DNA from: an uncultured Spirochaetia bacterium
GTDB taxonomy: Bacteria; Spirochaetota; Spirochaetia; Sphaerochaetales; Sphaerochaetaceae
Assembly: GCA_905236385.1 (NCBI GenBank)
Contig: CAJOOY010000003.1
Span: 1-49,270, forward strand
Reading direction: 5' to 3'
Length of the DNA stretch: 49,270 bases
Numbering within the stretch: position 1 is the first letter of the stretch; every line of letters begins with the position of its first letter. Position numbers and translations under genes: made by a program. The notes beneath the pieces were generated by a model that was not told the origin of the DNA, ran no database searches, and saw only the letters and a list, made by a program, of their open reading frames with translations. Below are positions 39,937 through 48,749 of this stretch, piece after piece.

Positions 39937-40761
39937 ATGCAGGAATTGATTGAACAGTTTAAAGAGTTTTTCTCATTATCGGCTCTGAATATTCTGGTCA
40001 TGGTTGTTATAGTTGTTGCGGGCTTTTATGCGCTGAGAAAACTGCTCTTGCTGCTGAAGTTTTCGCTCATTAGCAGCCGGCTTGATAACTCGCTTGTGAA
40101 CTTTGTGCTTACGGCCGTGAAGATTGTTGTTTACACGCTGTTTGTATTGCATTGCATGTCAATGATGGGGATAGCTGTTACGGGTTTTGTGAGCGCCATT
40201 TCAGCTGTCACGCTGGCCATAGGCCTGTCCATCCAGAACGTCATTGCCTCCGTTGCAAACGGCTTGATGATAGTCTCTACCAGACCTTTTAAGGTCAATG
40301 ACTTTGTGGATATTGATGGCATTTCAGGTACTGTCCAGGAAGTTACCCTCATGCATACCATACTTAATACTCCGGACAATAAGCACGTCTTTGTCCCGAA
40401 CAGCAAGGTTTTCGGTTCCCAGATCACAAACTACTCAACCAACGATCTCAGGCGCCTGGATGTCCTCTATGACGTGGATTATGAGAGTGATGTTGAGCAG
40501 GTAAGAAAGATACTTCTTGACTATGCTCTTTCACACCCGCTTGTTTTGAAAAACCCTGCCCCAGCTGTGCACTACGCAGCAAGTAAAGATTCTTCCATAA
40601 CCTTCACCCTCAGAGTCTGGGTCAAGAATTCAGACTACTGGCCAGTTAACTGGGATCTGCAGGAAGAGAACTTCAAGAACCTGGTCAAGGGAGGTGTGAC
40701 CATCCCGTTCCCACAGGTTACTCTCAGCTACAGAAGTGATGATAAGGAGGCAGGAAAATGA
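39937..40761 (+). CDS. mscS: MscS-family small-conductance mechanosensitive channel
   Basis: A 274-aa inner-membrane channel that opens under osmotic down-shock. Three helices occupy about residues 15-105; the third, pore-lining helix is SAVTLAIGLSIQNVIASVANG, with the Gly/Ala pattern of MscS and the conserved Gln-Asn. The beta domain contains RPFKVNDFVDIDGISGTVQEV and the family's PN motif in VFVPNSKVF. Normal length. AGGAT lies eight bases before the ATG. The stop overlaps the next gene by four bases. Confidence 0.92.
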   Translation: MQELIEQFKEFFSLSALNILVMVVIVVAGFYALRKLLLLLKFSLISSRLDNSLVNFVLTAVKIVVYTLFVLHCMSMMGIAVTGFVSAISAVTLAIGLSIQNVIASVANGLMIVSTRPFKVNDFVDIDGISGTVQEVTLMHTILNTPDNKHVFVPNSKVFGSQITNYSTNDLRRLDVLYDVDYESDVEQVRKILLDYALSHPLVLKNPAPAVHYAASKDSSITFTLRVWVKNSDYWPVNWDLQEENFKNLVKGGVTIPFPQVTLSYRSDDKEAGK

Positions 40762-41228
40762 ACCAGGCATTTTTTGATTTACTTCCGGAAGCCATTTTCT
40801 GGCTTGTCCTTCTGATTGTTTCTATTATTCTGGTTAAGAAAACAGGTTTCTCAAAAAAGCCTCTAAATACTGCCAGAAACAGCATCTTGAGTATGAATAA
40901 GAAGATGGATGAGTTTTTCACTCCGGATACTGAGAAAAAGCGCTTTGTTAAGCCTACAGGACTGAAGGTTCTTGCAGAGGGAAGAAAGATTACTTCTATC
41001 TCCAAAGATGCCAAAAAGGCGCACGATGCCCTTGCTGTTTTCTGCTATGACAACAGGCTGAACAAGGAGAGCGCCGAAACACTTAAAACAGTGGATACAG
41101 TAATGGATCTTCTGTACAAACTCTCCAAGAATGTTTTCAGCAATGAAAAAGACTACAACAAAGCCCTCTCTTCCCTGATGAAGGAAACTGACAGGGCTGT
41201 AAAACAGATACAGGATATAGTGAAGTAG
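40758..41228 (+). CDS. Single-pass membrane protein of unknown function
   Basis: A 156-aa protein: one hydrophobic helix (about residues 12-28), then a basic linker and a helical cytoplasmic domain. No family recognised. It starts inside the mscS stop (ATGA), so it is translationally coupled to the channel and may be an accessory factor. Confidence 0.72.
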   Translation: MNQAFFDLLPEAIFWLVLLIVSIILVKKTGFSKKPLNTARNSILSMNKKMDEFFTPDTEKKRFVKPTGLKVLAEGRKITSISKDAKKAHDALAVFCYDNRLNKESAETLKTVDTVMDLLYKLSKNVFSNEKDYNKALSSLMKETDRAVKQIQDIVK

Positions 41229-41233
41229 CAGTA

Positions 41234-41262
41234 TTGCTCAAAGTCAAAACTTCAACTATTAT
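41234..41262 (+). promoter_or_regulatory. Promoter of tRNA-Leu and patatin gene
   Basis: TTGCTC (41234-41239), 17-base spacer, TATTAT (41257-41262), eleven bases before the tRNA. Confidence 0.6.
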
Positions 41263-41273
41263 TTAGAAGATTT

Positions 41274-41357
41274 GCCGAAGTGGCGGAATTGGTAGACGCG
41301 CTAGACTCAAAATCTTGTGTCCGCGAGGATGTACGGGTTCAAGCCCCGTCTTCGGTA
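41274..41357 (+). tRNA. tRNA-Leu (CAA)
   Basis: An 84-nt class II tRNA: acceptor GCCGAAG with CTTCGGT (G1-U72 wobble), anticodon loop CTCAAAA with anticodon CAA (reads UUG), a long variable arm, and the T loop TTCAAGC. CCA is not encoded. Only 24 bases and no terminator separate it from the patatin gene. Confidence 0.92.
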
Positions 41358-41381
41358 AACAGGTCTATTTAGGAGCCGTTT

Positions 41382-43202
41382 GTGAAAAAGCTAGCTCTTT
41401 CTTTCCTGCTTGTTGTTTTTGTTCTCACAAGTCTTCCTGCTCTGGATGATTCTCTGTTTTTAAGTTCCACTCCCATAGTCTACGGAGAAGAAGACTTTAT
41501 CCGTAGGGTTGAAGAGAAGGCCGGGGACAGGGAGCCGGTCGGACTGGTCCTCACTGGTGGCAGCGCACGAGCCCTGGCGCACATAGGTGTTCTCAGGTAT
41601 CTGGAAGAAAACTCAATAGTTCCGGACTTTATTATTGGAAACTCCATGGGCTCCATTGTGGGACTACTGTACGCATACGGCCTCTCTCCGGATCAGATAC
41701 TCTACATTTTTGAGTCTGTAGACATAGGCTCCCTGTTTGACCTAAACCTCCCAGTGGGCCAGGGCCTAGTTTCAACTGACAGGTTCATTAACTTCCTCAA
41801 GTCCTACCTTGGAGAAGAGGTGAGACTGGAAGAGCTGAAGATTCCAGTAATAGCCATGTGTGAAGACCTGGTTACCAAGCGCTCTGTTCTTCTCTGTGAG
41901 GGAGACTTTTACACAGCTCTTTTAGGCTCTTTTGCTCTTCCGGTCTACTTTTCAAGTGTCAGCAGCGGCGAGCACCTCTTGGTGGACGGTGGAATAGCAA
42001 ACATAGCCCCGGTGAACTTTGCTTACAGGTACACAGATAACGTAATAGTTTCAACTACCTTCTATTCAAACCCGGATTTGAATCTGAAAAACGCCATAAC
42101 AGCCTTGAATGTTTCCATAGACATAGGAAAGAGAAGGTCCGGTATGAGTGAGATTCTGGAGCACCCGGAGCTTACTTGGATAAGGTGTAATGTAGAGAGT
42201 TTTTCATTTATGCAGTTCTCTGCAGGCCTTGAGCTGGCTCAGCGTGGTTACGAGTCCTGTTTTGAAGTCTCTGAAGAGTTAAGCAGGTACTCTAATGAGG
42301 GCGTAACTGAAGAACTCTTGGCTTTCCGAGTGGCCATGGACGAGAAGATAGAAAAAGAGACTGTTGGCTTTGGCGTTTTCAACTTTGCCCCCTCTAGGTC
42401 TTTCTCTTTCAGCGCTCCTATAATTGAAGGCAAGTCCTTTGGACGTGGGTCAGAGATGTCTTACTACAGAGATGACACTTCTCTAGGAACAGGTATAAAG
42501 ATAGCTAAGGGTGGGTTTACTGGCCTTTTGACAGTTGGCGGAGTTTTCAGCCTAGATACTGAAAACTTCTACATAAAGCCAGTACTGTCTGTGGATTTAA
42601 CTGAGATCTTTTTAACCCGTTTTGAACTGAAAGGAAACTTCTCTTGGTACTTTGATAAGAGCTACAGTGGAATCCAGAGCCTTAGGTACGTTTTTAGTGT
42701 GCCTGAAAACCTCTTCTTGTCCTTTGGGGAAAAGTTTGAAGCTTATTCATCAAAGCCAATCATTATCTCTCTCTTCGCTGAGCTTGGTTATGATAATGAG
42801 TCTTTCAATTCCTCCCTAGAAATCCAGGGAGGCTACATGGGCTCTTCTCTATTTGGAGTAGTTAACGGTGGCCTTGATTTTGTTATTCCTAACACAGCTT
42901 TTAGCGCGGAGACTGAGGCTACTGTCCTGTTTAAAGAAAACTCTACTTACACAGAAGGCGGGTTACACATTTCATACAACATGGAAGGGGATTTTACATT
43001 TGGAGAAATGTTCATCTTCTCTGAAACAAAGGTAGGCCTCTACGCTCTTGCCTCTTCTGAAAAGCCAATTATCAGCGAGGCTGGAGTTTCGTTTAGTACA
43101 AATATGGGATTAATAGGTTTGAGAAATATTCCTATAAATGTACTTTTAGGTTATAAGTTTGATACAAACACTGTGCACTTTGCATTTAAGACACAGCTTT
43201 AA
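41382..43202 (+). CDS. Patatin-like phospholipase with a beta-barrel-like C-terminus
   Basis: A 606-aa exported protein. Signal peptide 1-20 (ends LPA). Patatin domain about 50-300: oxyanion loop LTGGSARALAH, nucleophile S88 in GNSMGS, Asp202 in VDGG. Residues about 330-606 are alternating beta strands ending in AFKTQL, fitting an outer-membrane barrel. The plan resembles PlpD-type (type Vd) autotransporters, but I see no clear POTRA domain between the two parts. GTG 41382 has AGGAG seven bases upstream. No terminator lies between tRNA-Leu and this gene, so it may share the tRNA promoter. Predicted role: lipolysis at the cell surface or secretion of the lipase. Confidence 0.87.
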   Translation: MKKLALSFLLVVFVLTSLPALDDSLFLSSTPIVYGEEDFIRRVEEKAGDREPVGLVLTGGSARALAHIGVLRYLEENSIVPDFIIGNSMGSIVGLLYAYGLSPDQILYIFESVDIGSLFDLNLPVGQGLVSTDRFINFLKSYLGEEVRLEELKIPVIAMCEDLVTKRSVLLCEGDFYTALLGSFALPVYFSSVSSGEHLLVDGGIANIAPVNFAYRYTDNVIVSTTFYSNPDLNLKNAITALNVSIDIGKRRSGMSEILEHPELTWIRCNVESFSFMQFSAGLELAQRGYESCFEVSEELSRYSNEGVTEELLAFRVAMDEKIEKETVGFGVFNFAPSRSFSFSAPIIEGKSFGRGSEMSYYRDDTSLGTGIKIAKGGFTGLLTVGGVFSLDTENFYIKPVLSVDLTEIFLTRFELKGNFSWYFDKSYSGIQSLRYVFSVPENLFLSFGEKFEAYSSKPIIISLFAELGYDNESFNSSLEIQGGYMGSSLFGVVNGGLDFVIPNTAFSAETEATVLFKENSTYTEGGLHISYNMEGDFTFGEMFIFSETKVGLYALASSEKPIISEAGVSFSTNMGLIGLRNIPINVLLGYKFDTNTVHFAFKTQL

Positions 43203-43230
43203 TGGAATAGACAGTCAATGGAGGAAATGA

Positions 43231-44601
43231 ATGGCTGAGAATAGAGAGAGTTTCAAGTCCAGACTAGGATTCTTGATGGTCAGCGCAGGTTGCGCAATCG
43301 GAGTTGGAAACATTTGGAAGTTCCCTTGGCTTTGTGGTCAGAACGGTGGTGGAATCTTTGTTCTTTTCTACCTGGTTTTTCTTGTAATTATGGGAATTCC
43401 TATCATGTCCATGGAGTTTGCTGTAGGTAGAGCTTCAAAGCGCTCCAGCGTTGAGGGTTTCAAGGCTCTTGAACCACAGGGAAGTGGCTGGCATGTTTAC
43501 GGATACTTCTCACTTGCCGGAAACATTCTTCTCATGATGTTCTACACATCCGTAGCCGGTTGGCTGATTAACTACTGCTTCAAGTTCCTCACAGGCTCTT
43601 TCTCATCCACTATGAGCCAGGGCGAAGTTGCCTCTGTATTTACAGGCATGCTCGGTTCAACCTCTCAGTCCCTCATCTTCATGGCTATTGCAGTAATAGC
43701 TGGAGCTCTTGTTTGCTACCTGGGAGTCAGAAAGGGTGTTGAGAAGATAACAAAGGTTATGATGACAGGCCTTTTGGTTCTGATTGTTGTTCTTGCCTTC
43801 CACAGCCTAACACTGAAAGGTGCTCTTGATGGAGTTAAGTTCTACCTGGTTCCGGACTTTAAGAAAGCTGCAGAGATCGGCTACAACAACATAATAGTTT
43901 CAGCCATGAACCAGGCCTTCTTTACGCTTAGCCTTGGAATTGGCGCCATGGAAATCTTTGGCACCTACATGGATGACAAAAAGACTATTGGAGGAGAAGC
44001 TGTAAGAATTACAGTTCTGGATACACTGGTTGCACTCCTTGCCGGTCTCATCATCTTCCCGGCTTGTTTCAGCTTTGGAATTAACCCGGGAGCCGGCCCA
44101 GAGCTTATCTTCATCACTCTTCCGAACGTCTTTGTTAACATGAGCCTTGGAAGAGTTTGGGGAATCTTGTTCTTCCTCTTCATGGTCTTTGCAGCCATGA
44201 GTACTGTTATTGCCGTTTTTGAAAATATAATTGCTTCTTTCATGGACCTTCTGCATTGGTCAAGAAAGAAGAGCACAATTGTTACCTGCATTGGTATTTT
44301 GATTCTTTCTCTTCCTGTTGCCCTCGAGTACAACGTTCTTGAAGGCTTCCAGATTCTCAGAGGAAGAGGTCGCGGCCCACTGGATTCATGGGACTTCCTG
44401 GTCAGTAACCTCCTTCTGCCAATTGGTTCATTAATCTTCCTCATGTTCTGCTGCTCAAAGGCAGGCTGGGGCTATGACAACTTTATTGAAGAGTGTAACA
44501 AGGGTGATGGGCTCAAGTTCCCGAAAGGCAAAGTCATCAGATTCTACTGTAAGTTTGTCATTCCTGTTCTCATTCTCTTCATTCTTGTCATGGGTCTTTG
44601 A
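43231..44601 (+). CDS. NSS-family sodium-dependent amino-acid transporter
   Basis: A 456-aa inner-membrane symporter of the neurotransmitter:sodium family (LeuT fold). The unwound first helix is GCAIGVGNIWKFPW, followed by NGGGIFVLFYL; helix 6 includes NQAFFTLSLGIGAMEIFGTYM. About 11 helices, the usual number for bacterial MhsT/Tyt1-type members. Substrate is probably an amino acid. GGAGGAAATGA precedes the ATG. Its stop overlaps the next start by one base. Confidence 0.92.
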   Translation: MAENRESFKSRLGFLMVSAGCAIGVGNIWKFPWLCGQNGGGIFVLFYLVFLVIMGIPIMSMEFAVGRASKRSSVEGFKALEPQGSGWHVYGYFSLAGNILLMMFYTSVAGWLINYCFKFLTGSFSSTMSQGEVASVFTGMLGSTSQSLIFMAIAVIAGALVCYLGVRKGVEKITKVMMTGLLVLIVVLAFHSLTLKGALDGVKFYLVPDFKKAAEIGYNNIIVSAMNQAFFTLSLGIGAMEIFGTYMDDKKTIGGEAVRITVLDTLVALLAGLIIFPACFSFGINPGAGPELIFITLPNVFVNMSLGRVWGILFFLFMVFAAMSTVIAVFENIIASFMDLLHWSRKKSTIVTCIGILILSLPVALEYNVLEGFQILRGRGRGPLDSWDFLVSNLLLPIGSLIFLMFCCSKAGWGYDNFIEECNKGDGLKFPKGKVIRFYCKFVIPVLILFILVMGL

Positions 44602-45785
44602 TGAACGCTATTCTTCCTTCTACAAAAGCCCGTGCCCTTTGTGCGGACCTTTTTAGGGAGATTAAAAACAGCTCTTATATGTCCACCTGCTTAAAACGTA
44701 TGGTGGGCATTTTATTGTGCACAGACGGTACTGTCTATAAAGCAGTCTCGGGTAAGTTTGAAAAGGCTCTGCAAGAAGGCGGGTTTGTGGATCCAGCCTA
44801 CAGTGTAGAAGAGTACACACAGGTTCTTGAAAAGTACGATCTTCTTATTAAAGCTGACAAGAGAAAACTAATTAATGGGGATTTGTCCCGAGAGTGCTGG
44901 GAAAAGCTAAAAACCCTCTACACCTTCCACTGCGCAGATGGTTCTGTCAGGTCTTTAAGTGAAATTTTTCCAGCCGCTCCTTCCGGCACAGGGGACTGCT
45001 GTGCTCCAAAGCTGCTGAATAAGTGTTACAAAGAGGGTAAAAAACCCTTATCTATGGCTGAGTTTGTCTTTGACCCAGAAGTGGATCTTAAGTTTTTTGA
45101 TCCGTGTGACAGCCGCTGTAAACCCATTTTAAAAGCCATAATTGGCTTAGATGTTATCTACTGTGATGAAGAGATAATAGTTGTAAACAAGCCTTCTGGG
45201 TTACTTGCAATTGAAGGTAAGGGGCCCGAGAAGCATGACTGCGTGGCTTCCAGGGTGAGAAACTTCTATGAGCCCTGCATCCAGCAGCCGTGTGTTCATA
45301 GACTGGACCAGGCTACGAGTGGGCTGATGGTTCTGGGCCTAACTGAAGAGGCACACCGGATACTGAGCAGGGACTTTGAAGAGAGGAAAGTCAAAAAAAC
45401 TTATGAGGCTGTGGTTGTCGGAAAGATTAAGGAAAAAGAAGGCACAGTAGATATGCCCCTTCGACCTGATATAGAGCACAGGCCAGTTCAGATAGTTGAC
45501 TATGAAAATGGTAAGAAGGCTGTCACGCACTGGGAGAGAATCAAGACTGATAACCGCTTTGGTCTTGAGTGCACCAGACTGAAACTGGAGCCTGAAACAG
45601 GAAGGACACACCAGATACGGGTGCACCTCGCTCAAGCGCTTAACTGTCCTATAGCGGGGGATAACATTTATGGTGGGCCTGAAAAGGCGCTCTTTGACCG
45701 GCTTCTGCTGCAGGCGAGGGGGCTTGAATTTACGCACCCGACTACTGGCTGCCGGCTGTCATTTGTCTTGGAGCGCGACTTCTGA
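44601..45785 (+). CDS. RluA-family pseudouridine synthase with an N-terminal extension
   Basis: A 394-aa enzyme that isomerises uridine in rRNA or tRNA. The catalytic block is PCVHRLDQATSGLM with the Asp, preceded by VVNKPSGLLAIEG and followed by KKTYEAVVVG and GRTHQIRVHLAQA. The first 185 residues are an extension without an S4 domain that I can see; it is Cys-containing (GDCCAPK, DPCDSRCKP). ATG 44601 overlaps the NSS stop (TGATG). The 3' end overlaps the converging MATE gene by 27 bases. Confidence 0.87.
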   Translation: MNAILPSTKARALCADLFREIKNSSYMSTCLKRMVGILLCTDGTVYKAVSGKFEKALQEGGFVDPAYSVEEYTQVLEKYDLLIKADKRKLINGDLSRECWEKLKTLYTFHCADGSVRSLSEIFPAAPSGTGDCCAPKLLNKCYKEGKKPLSMAEFVFDPEVDLKFFDPCDSRCKPILKAIIGLDVIYCDEEIIVVNKPSGLLAIEGKGPEKHDCVASRVRNFYEPCIQQPCVHRLDQATSGLMVLGLTEEAHRILSRDFEERKVKKTYEAVVVGKIKEKEGTVDMPLRPDIEHRPVQIVDYENGKKAVTHWERIKTDNRFGLECTRLKLEPETGRTHQIRVHLAQALNCPIAGDNIYGGPEKALFDRLLLQARGLEFTHPTTGCRLSFVLERDF

Positions 45786-47144
45786 CTCTTCCTCCTTGGG
45801 GAAAATATTGCCCTTCAGGTAGTAGATGATGAACAGCAATCCGGTAACAATCCACGAGAACGGGTAGACGGTGATAACGCCATAGAGGCCTTCAACGCGC
45901 GGGGTGACCACTTGCAGCCACAGAATCCTCAGCCCACAAATACCCAAAACGCTGATCAGGGTCGGAATGAGGGCCTTTCCCGTGCCTCTTATGGCGCCCG
46001 AAAGCACCTCTATACAGATAAAAGTAAAGAAGAACGGGGCAATGCAATTCATTATCTGAACGCCAATCTCTATTACGTTTTCATCGGACGTGAACAGGTA
46101 GTAGCACTGGCGACCGAAGGTGAGGAAGATAAACTCAATAACTGCTGTAAAAATGAACGAGAGTATGATGGTGTCTGTAACGCCCTTTCTGGACCTCTTC
46201 ATATGCCCAGCCCCGTAGTTCTGTCCGACAAAGGTTGTTATGGCCACACCGAAGGCGTTTATAATCATCCAGTAAACTGCGTCCAGTTTTCCATAAGCAG
46301 CCCAAGCGGCAGCCGAATCTGTTCCAAAGCTGTTGATTGAGCTTTGAAGTAGTAGGTTACTTATGCTGTACATAATGCTCTGAATACCGGCCGGAAAACC
46401 TATATACAGTGTCCTCTTGAGCATGTCTTTTTCAAATCTGATTTTCTTAAATTCTAGGCGGCAGCAGTCTTTTCTTCTTTTAAGAGCTATCAAAACCATG
46501 GCCAGTGGTACACACTGGCTGAGAACTGTGGCGTAAGCTGCCCCTCTGATTCCCCACTTCAATAGTCCTACAAACAGCAGGTCCAGCACTACGTTTGTTA
46601 AACAACCGACAATCAAAAAGTAGAGTGGGTGCCTACTGTCTCCAAAGGCTCTGAAGATGGCTGAGCCTATGTTGTACATGACAGTAATCAAAGCCCCGCC
46701 AAAGTATATGTGCATGTACTGCACAGCCAGGGGCAAAATGTCTACCGGTGTGTTTATGGCCAGTAACAGTGGCTCAGATAAGAAGTAGCCAGCTACAGAG
46801 ACTAATAGGCCACTGGTTATGGCTAGGGCCATGGCGTTATGAACAGCTGAGGAGATTTTCTCTTCATCTTTAGCACCATAATACTGGCTGATAATAACTG
46901 TGGCTCCACTGGATAAGCCAACAAAAAAGCCAATAAGTAAGTTACAGGCAGTAGCTGTTCCACCACCTACGGCAGCCAGAGCTTCTTTGCCCAAGAACTG
47001 GCCTACAATAATAGCATCTGCTGTATTGTAGAGCTGCTGGAAGAGAGTTCCGAACATGATGGGGAAGAAGAACTTCAGTAGTTGCTTCCAGATGACGCCT
47101 TCTGTAATCCCGTTATAAGAAATACCTGTACTTGTCTGCTTCAT
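45759..47144 (-). CDS. MATE-family multidrug/Na+ efflux protein
   Basis: A 461-aa inner-membrane antiporter with 12 helices in two similar halves. Family marks: FFFPIMFGTLFQQLYNTADAIIVGQFLG (parts quoted: TLFQQLYNTADAI, IVGQFLG), GLSSGATVIISQYYGA, and the second-half equivalents GFPAGIQSIMYSISN and AITTFVGQNYGAGH. The frame extends upstream to a TTG at 47210; ATG 47144 gives a normal N-terminus. Neither start has a good ribosome site. Convergent overlap with the RluA-family gene. Confidence 0.9.
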   Translation of the reverse strand: MKQTSTGISYNGITEGVIWKQLLKFFFPIMFGTLFQQLYNTADAIIVGQFLGKEALAAVGGGTATACNLLIGFFVGLSSGATVIISQYYGAKDEEKISSAVHNAMALAITSGLLVSVAGYFLSEPLLLAINTPVDILPLAVQYMHIYFGGALITVMYNIGSAIFRAFGDSRHPLYFLIVGCLTNVVLDLLFVGLLKWGIRGAAYATVLSQCVPLAMVLIALKRRKDCCRLEFKKIRFEKDMLKRTLYIGFPAGIQSIMYSISNLLLQSSINSFGTDSAAAWAAYGKLDAVYWMIINAFGVAITTFVGQNYGAGHMKRSRKGVTDTIILSFIFTAVIEFIFLTFGRQCYYLFTSDENVIEIGVQIMNCIAPFFFTFICIEVLSGAIRGTGKALIPTLISVLGICGLRILWLQVVTPRVEGLYGVITVYPFSWIVTGLLFIIYYLKGNIFPKEEESEVALQDK

Positions 47145-47212
47145 ATTTGCCTGTTTATTTGCCTGTATATTTATCCAGGCAATAATGTCATTTGTTTTCT
47201 GAAATATCAAGA

Positions 47213-47242
47213 TTGACTAAGTGTCTGCACATTTAGTATACT
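47213..47242 (+). promoter_or_regulatory. Promoter of tRNA-Val
   Basis: TTGACT (47213-47218), 18-base spacer, TATACT (47237-47242), eleven bases before the tRNA. Confidence 0.6.
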
Positions 47243-47253
47243 CATTTCTGTTC

Positions 47254-47325
47254 GCACGGCTAACTCAGCGGGAGAGTGCCACCTTGACGTGGTGGAGGTC
47301 GAGGGTTCAAACCCCCCGCCGTGTA
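47254..47325 (+). tRNA. tRNA-Val (GAC)
   Basis: Acceptor GCACGGC with GCCGTGT (G1-U72 wobble), anticodon stem CCACC/GGTGG with loop TTGACGT and anticodon GAC, T loop TTCAAAC. The T stem has one A-C mismatch. CCA is not encoded. Confidence 0.87.
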
Positions 47326-47330
47326 AATAG

Positions 47331-47358
47331 AGCAGCTTCAGATGAGGCTGCTTTTTTT
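47331..47358 (+). terminator. Terminator of tRNA-Val
   Basis: AGCAGC-TTCA-GA-TGAG-GCTGCT (47331-47352) forms a long stem with a two-base loop, followed by a run of T. Confidence 0.88.
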
Positions 47359-47361
47359 ATT

Positions 47362-47403
47362 CTGCTGGACCTGCTGGACCTGCTGGACCTGCTGGACCTG
47401 CTG
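47362..47403. repeat. Tandem repeat of CTGCTGGAC
   Basis: Four exact copies of the nine-mer and a partial fifth, directly after the tRNA-Val terminator. It is a micro/minisatellite; a reading frame through it (Leu-Leu-Asp repeats) has no start or coding context. Confidence 0.85.
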
Positions 47404-47415
47404 AAGTGCAAAAAA

Positions 47416-47496
47416 TGCATTGAAAATGACTTATTTTTGCTTCATTTCAATGAAATTTTCATTGAAACGGCTCGTAAAAAAGGGATTTTCAATGTA
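47416..47496. repeat. 81-bp palindromic element, copy 2
   Basis: Outer arms TGCATTGAAAAT and ATTTTCAATGTA (one mismatch), inner palindrome TTCAATGAAA-T-TTTCATTGAA, 18-base spacers: the same 12-18-10-1-10-18-12 geometry as copy 1 at 26096. The block CATTGAAACGGCTYGT is shared with the left arm of copy 1. It lies between tRNA-Val and the converging MFS gene. Confidence 0.85.
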
Positions 47497-47514
47497 TTAA
47501 GGTACTTAGTGACT

Positions 47515-48741
47515 TCATTTATACAGGGCTGGGTAGGCTTTTTTGTCTAGAACTGTAAGTAGTGCGCAGAGTATAAGCGAGACTGACAAAATGCAGATAA
47601 CTATGGTCCAAGATGTGGCTGGGCCTTGGTTGTCATAAAAATAACCTAAAACAAGCATCAGTGTGCCTGATAAAATGCTCTGAGCTATGGACATGATCCC
47701 ATTAATCCTACCTCTATGACTTGCTGGAATTCTTGTAGTCAGGTACGGTCCTTCAGTAAATATCATCATTATTTCACCTAGTGTGAATAGGAACATGGCC
47801 AGGTAGTAAAAACCTACTGTGCCTCTGAAGACTAAGAAGGTGATAAAGCCAAGTAGTAAAAAGGTGTGGCCCATTAGGGCTTTTTTGGTTGGGACCACTT
47901 TGTGGAAGATTCTTGTGAGAATGGGCGTGAAGAGAACTACTATTATGCTGTTGAGGCTTGAGACTGAACCGTAGATTACGGCCCCGTTTTCACCGTGGAG
48001 GTTTCCCATGTCTAGGGGCATGAGATAACCGTACTGGCCGTAAGCGCCCCAATAGAGCATCATGATAAAGGCGTAGAGAAGAATAAGTTTGTTTTGTTTT
48101 AGGACCGTAAGGAGAGAGGCCTGGTCCTGGCGTTTTTGGTATTCGCCACCCTCATCAGTTTCCTCAACTGGCGTTATGTCTTTGATAAGCAAGAAGATAA
48201 GTATGGTTGAGACGGCTATTGAGACGCCACTTGAGAGGAAGGCCACCCACAGGTAGTTTTCAAAAAGCAGGCCGGCAATGGTGGGCGCAAAGACCAGGCC
48301 CATGTTCATGCCAAGGTACTCGAGGGAGTAGGCGCGCTCTCTGTCTTTTGAAAGTGAGAGGTCGGCGACTAAGGAGTTGTAGGCTGGGTATTCTAATTGC
48401 TGGACGGCGCCGGCGACCATAACCATGATAACTGTAAAGATGGAGACGGGCAGGATTGAGCAGGTTATGTAAAAGAATATGGAGATAAGATCGCACCAGA
48501 CTATTACCATCTTCTTGTTAAATCTGTCAGCCAGCTTGCCGCCAATGGCGCTTGCGGGGAGGAAGACCAGGCCCGAAGCAACGGAGATTAGAGCTATCTG
48601 AGTTGCGTTCATGCCGAGCTTTCTGCTTAAGATGAGGGTAAGCAACGGCCAGACCATGGAACCGAGGCTTGTAACTATTCTTCCAAAGAAAAGCACGTAG
48701 ATCTCTCTTCTAAGACCCTTGTACTGTGAAATCAGCGTCAT
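47515..48741 (-). CDS. MFS transporter (efflux-type)
   Basis: A 408-aa inner-membrane protein with 12 helices. The loop between helices 2 and 3 is GGKLADRFNKK (MFS motif A), and the second half has the matching TRIPASHRGRINGIMS loop. Likely a drug or metabolite exporter. ATG 48741 is the first in the frame; TTGCAC-17-TATCAT lies eight bases upstream, so the message would be leaderless. A TetR-type gene is divergent from it and probably was its regulator, but is now broken. Confidence 0.88.
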   Translation of the reverse strand: MTLISQYKGLRREIYVLFFGRIVTSLGSMVWPLLTLILSRKLGMNATQIALISVASGLVFLPASAIGGKLADRFNKKMVIVWCDLISIFFYITCSILPVSIFTVIMVMVAGAVQQLEYPAYNSLVADLSLSKDRERAYSLEYLGMNMGLVFAPTIAGLLFENYLWVAFLSSGVSIAVSTILIFLLIKDITPVEETDEGGEYQKRQDQASLLTVLKQNKLILLYAFIMMLYWGAYGQYGYLMPLDMGNLHGENGAVIYGSVSSLNSIIVVLFTPILTRIFHKVVPTKKALMGHTFLLLGFITFLVFRGTVGFYYLAMFLFTLGEIMMIFTEGPYLTTRIPASHRGRINGIMSIAQSILSGTLMLVLGYFYDNQGPATSWTIVICILSVSLILCALLTVLDKKAYPALYK

Positions 48742-48749
48742 GGAAAAAG

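Noticed and set aside
47221-47550. 109-aa ORF across tRNA-Val and the CTGCTGGAC repeat
   Set aside because: It runs through a tRNA gene, a terminator, a simple repeat and the palindrome, overlaps the MFS stop, and has no ribosome site.
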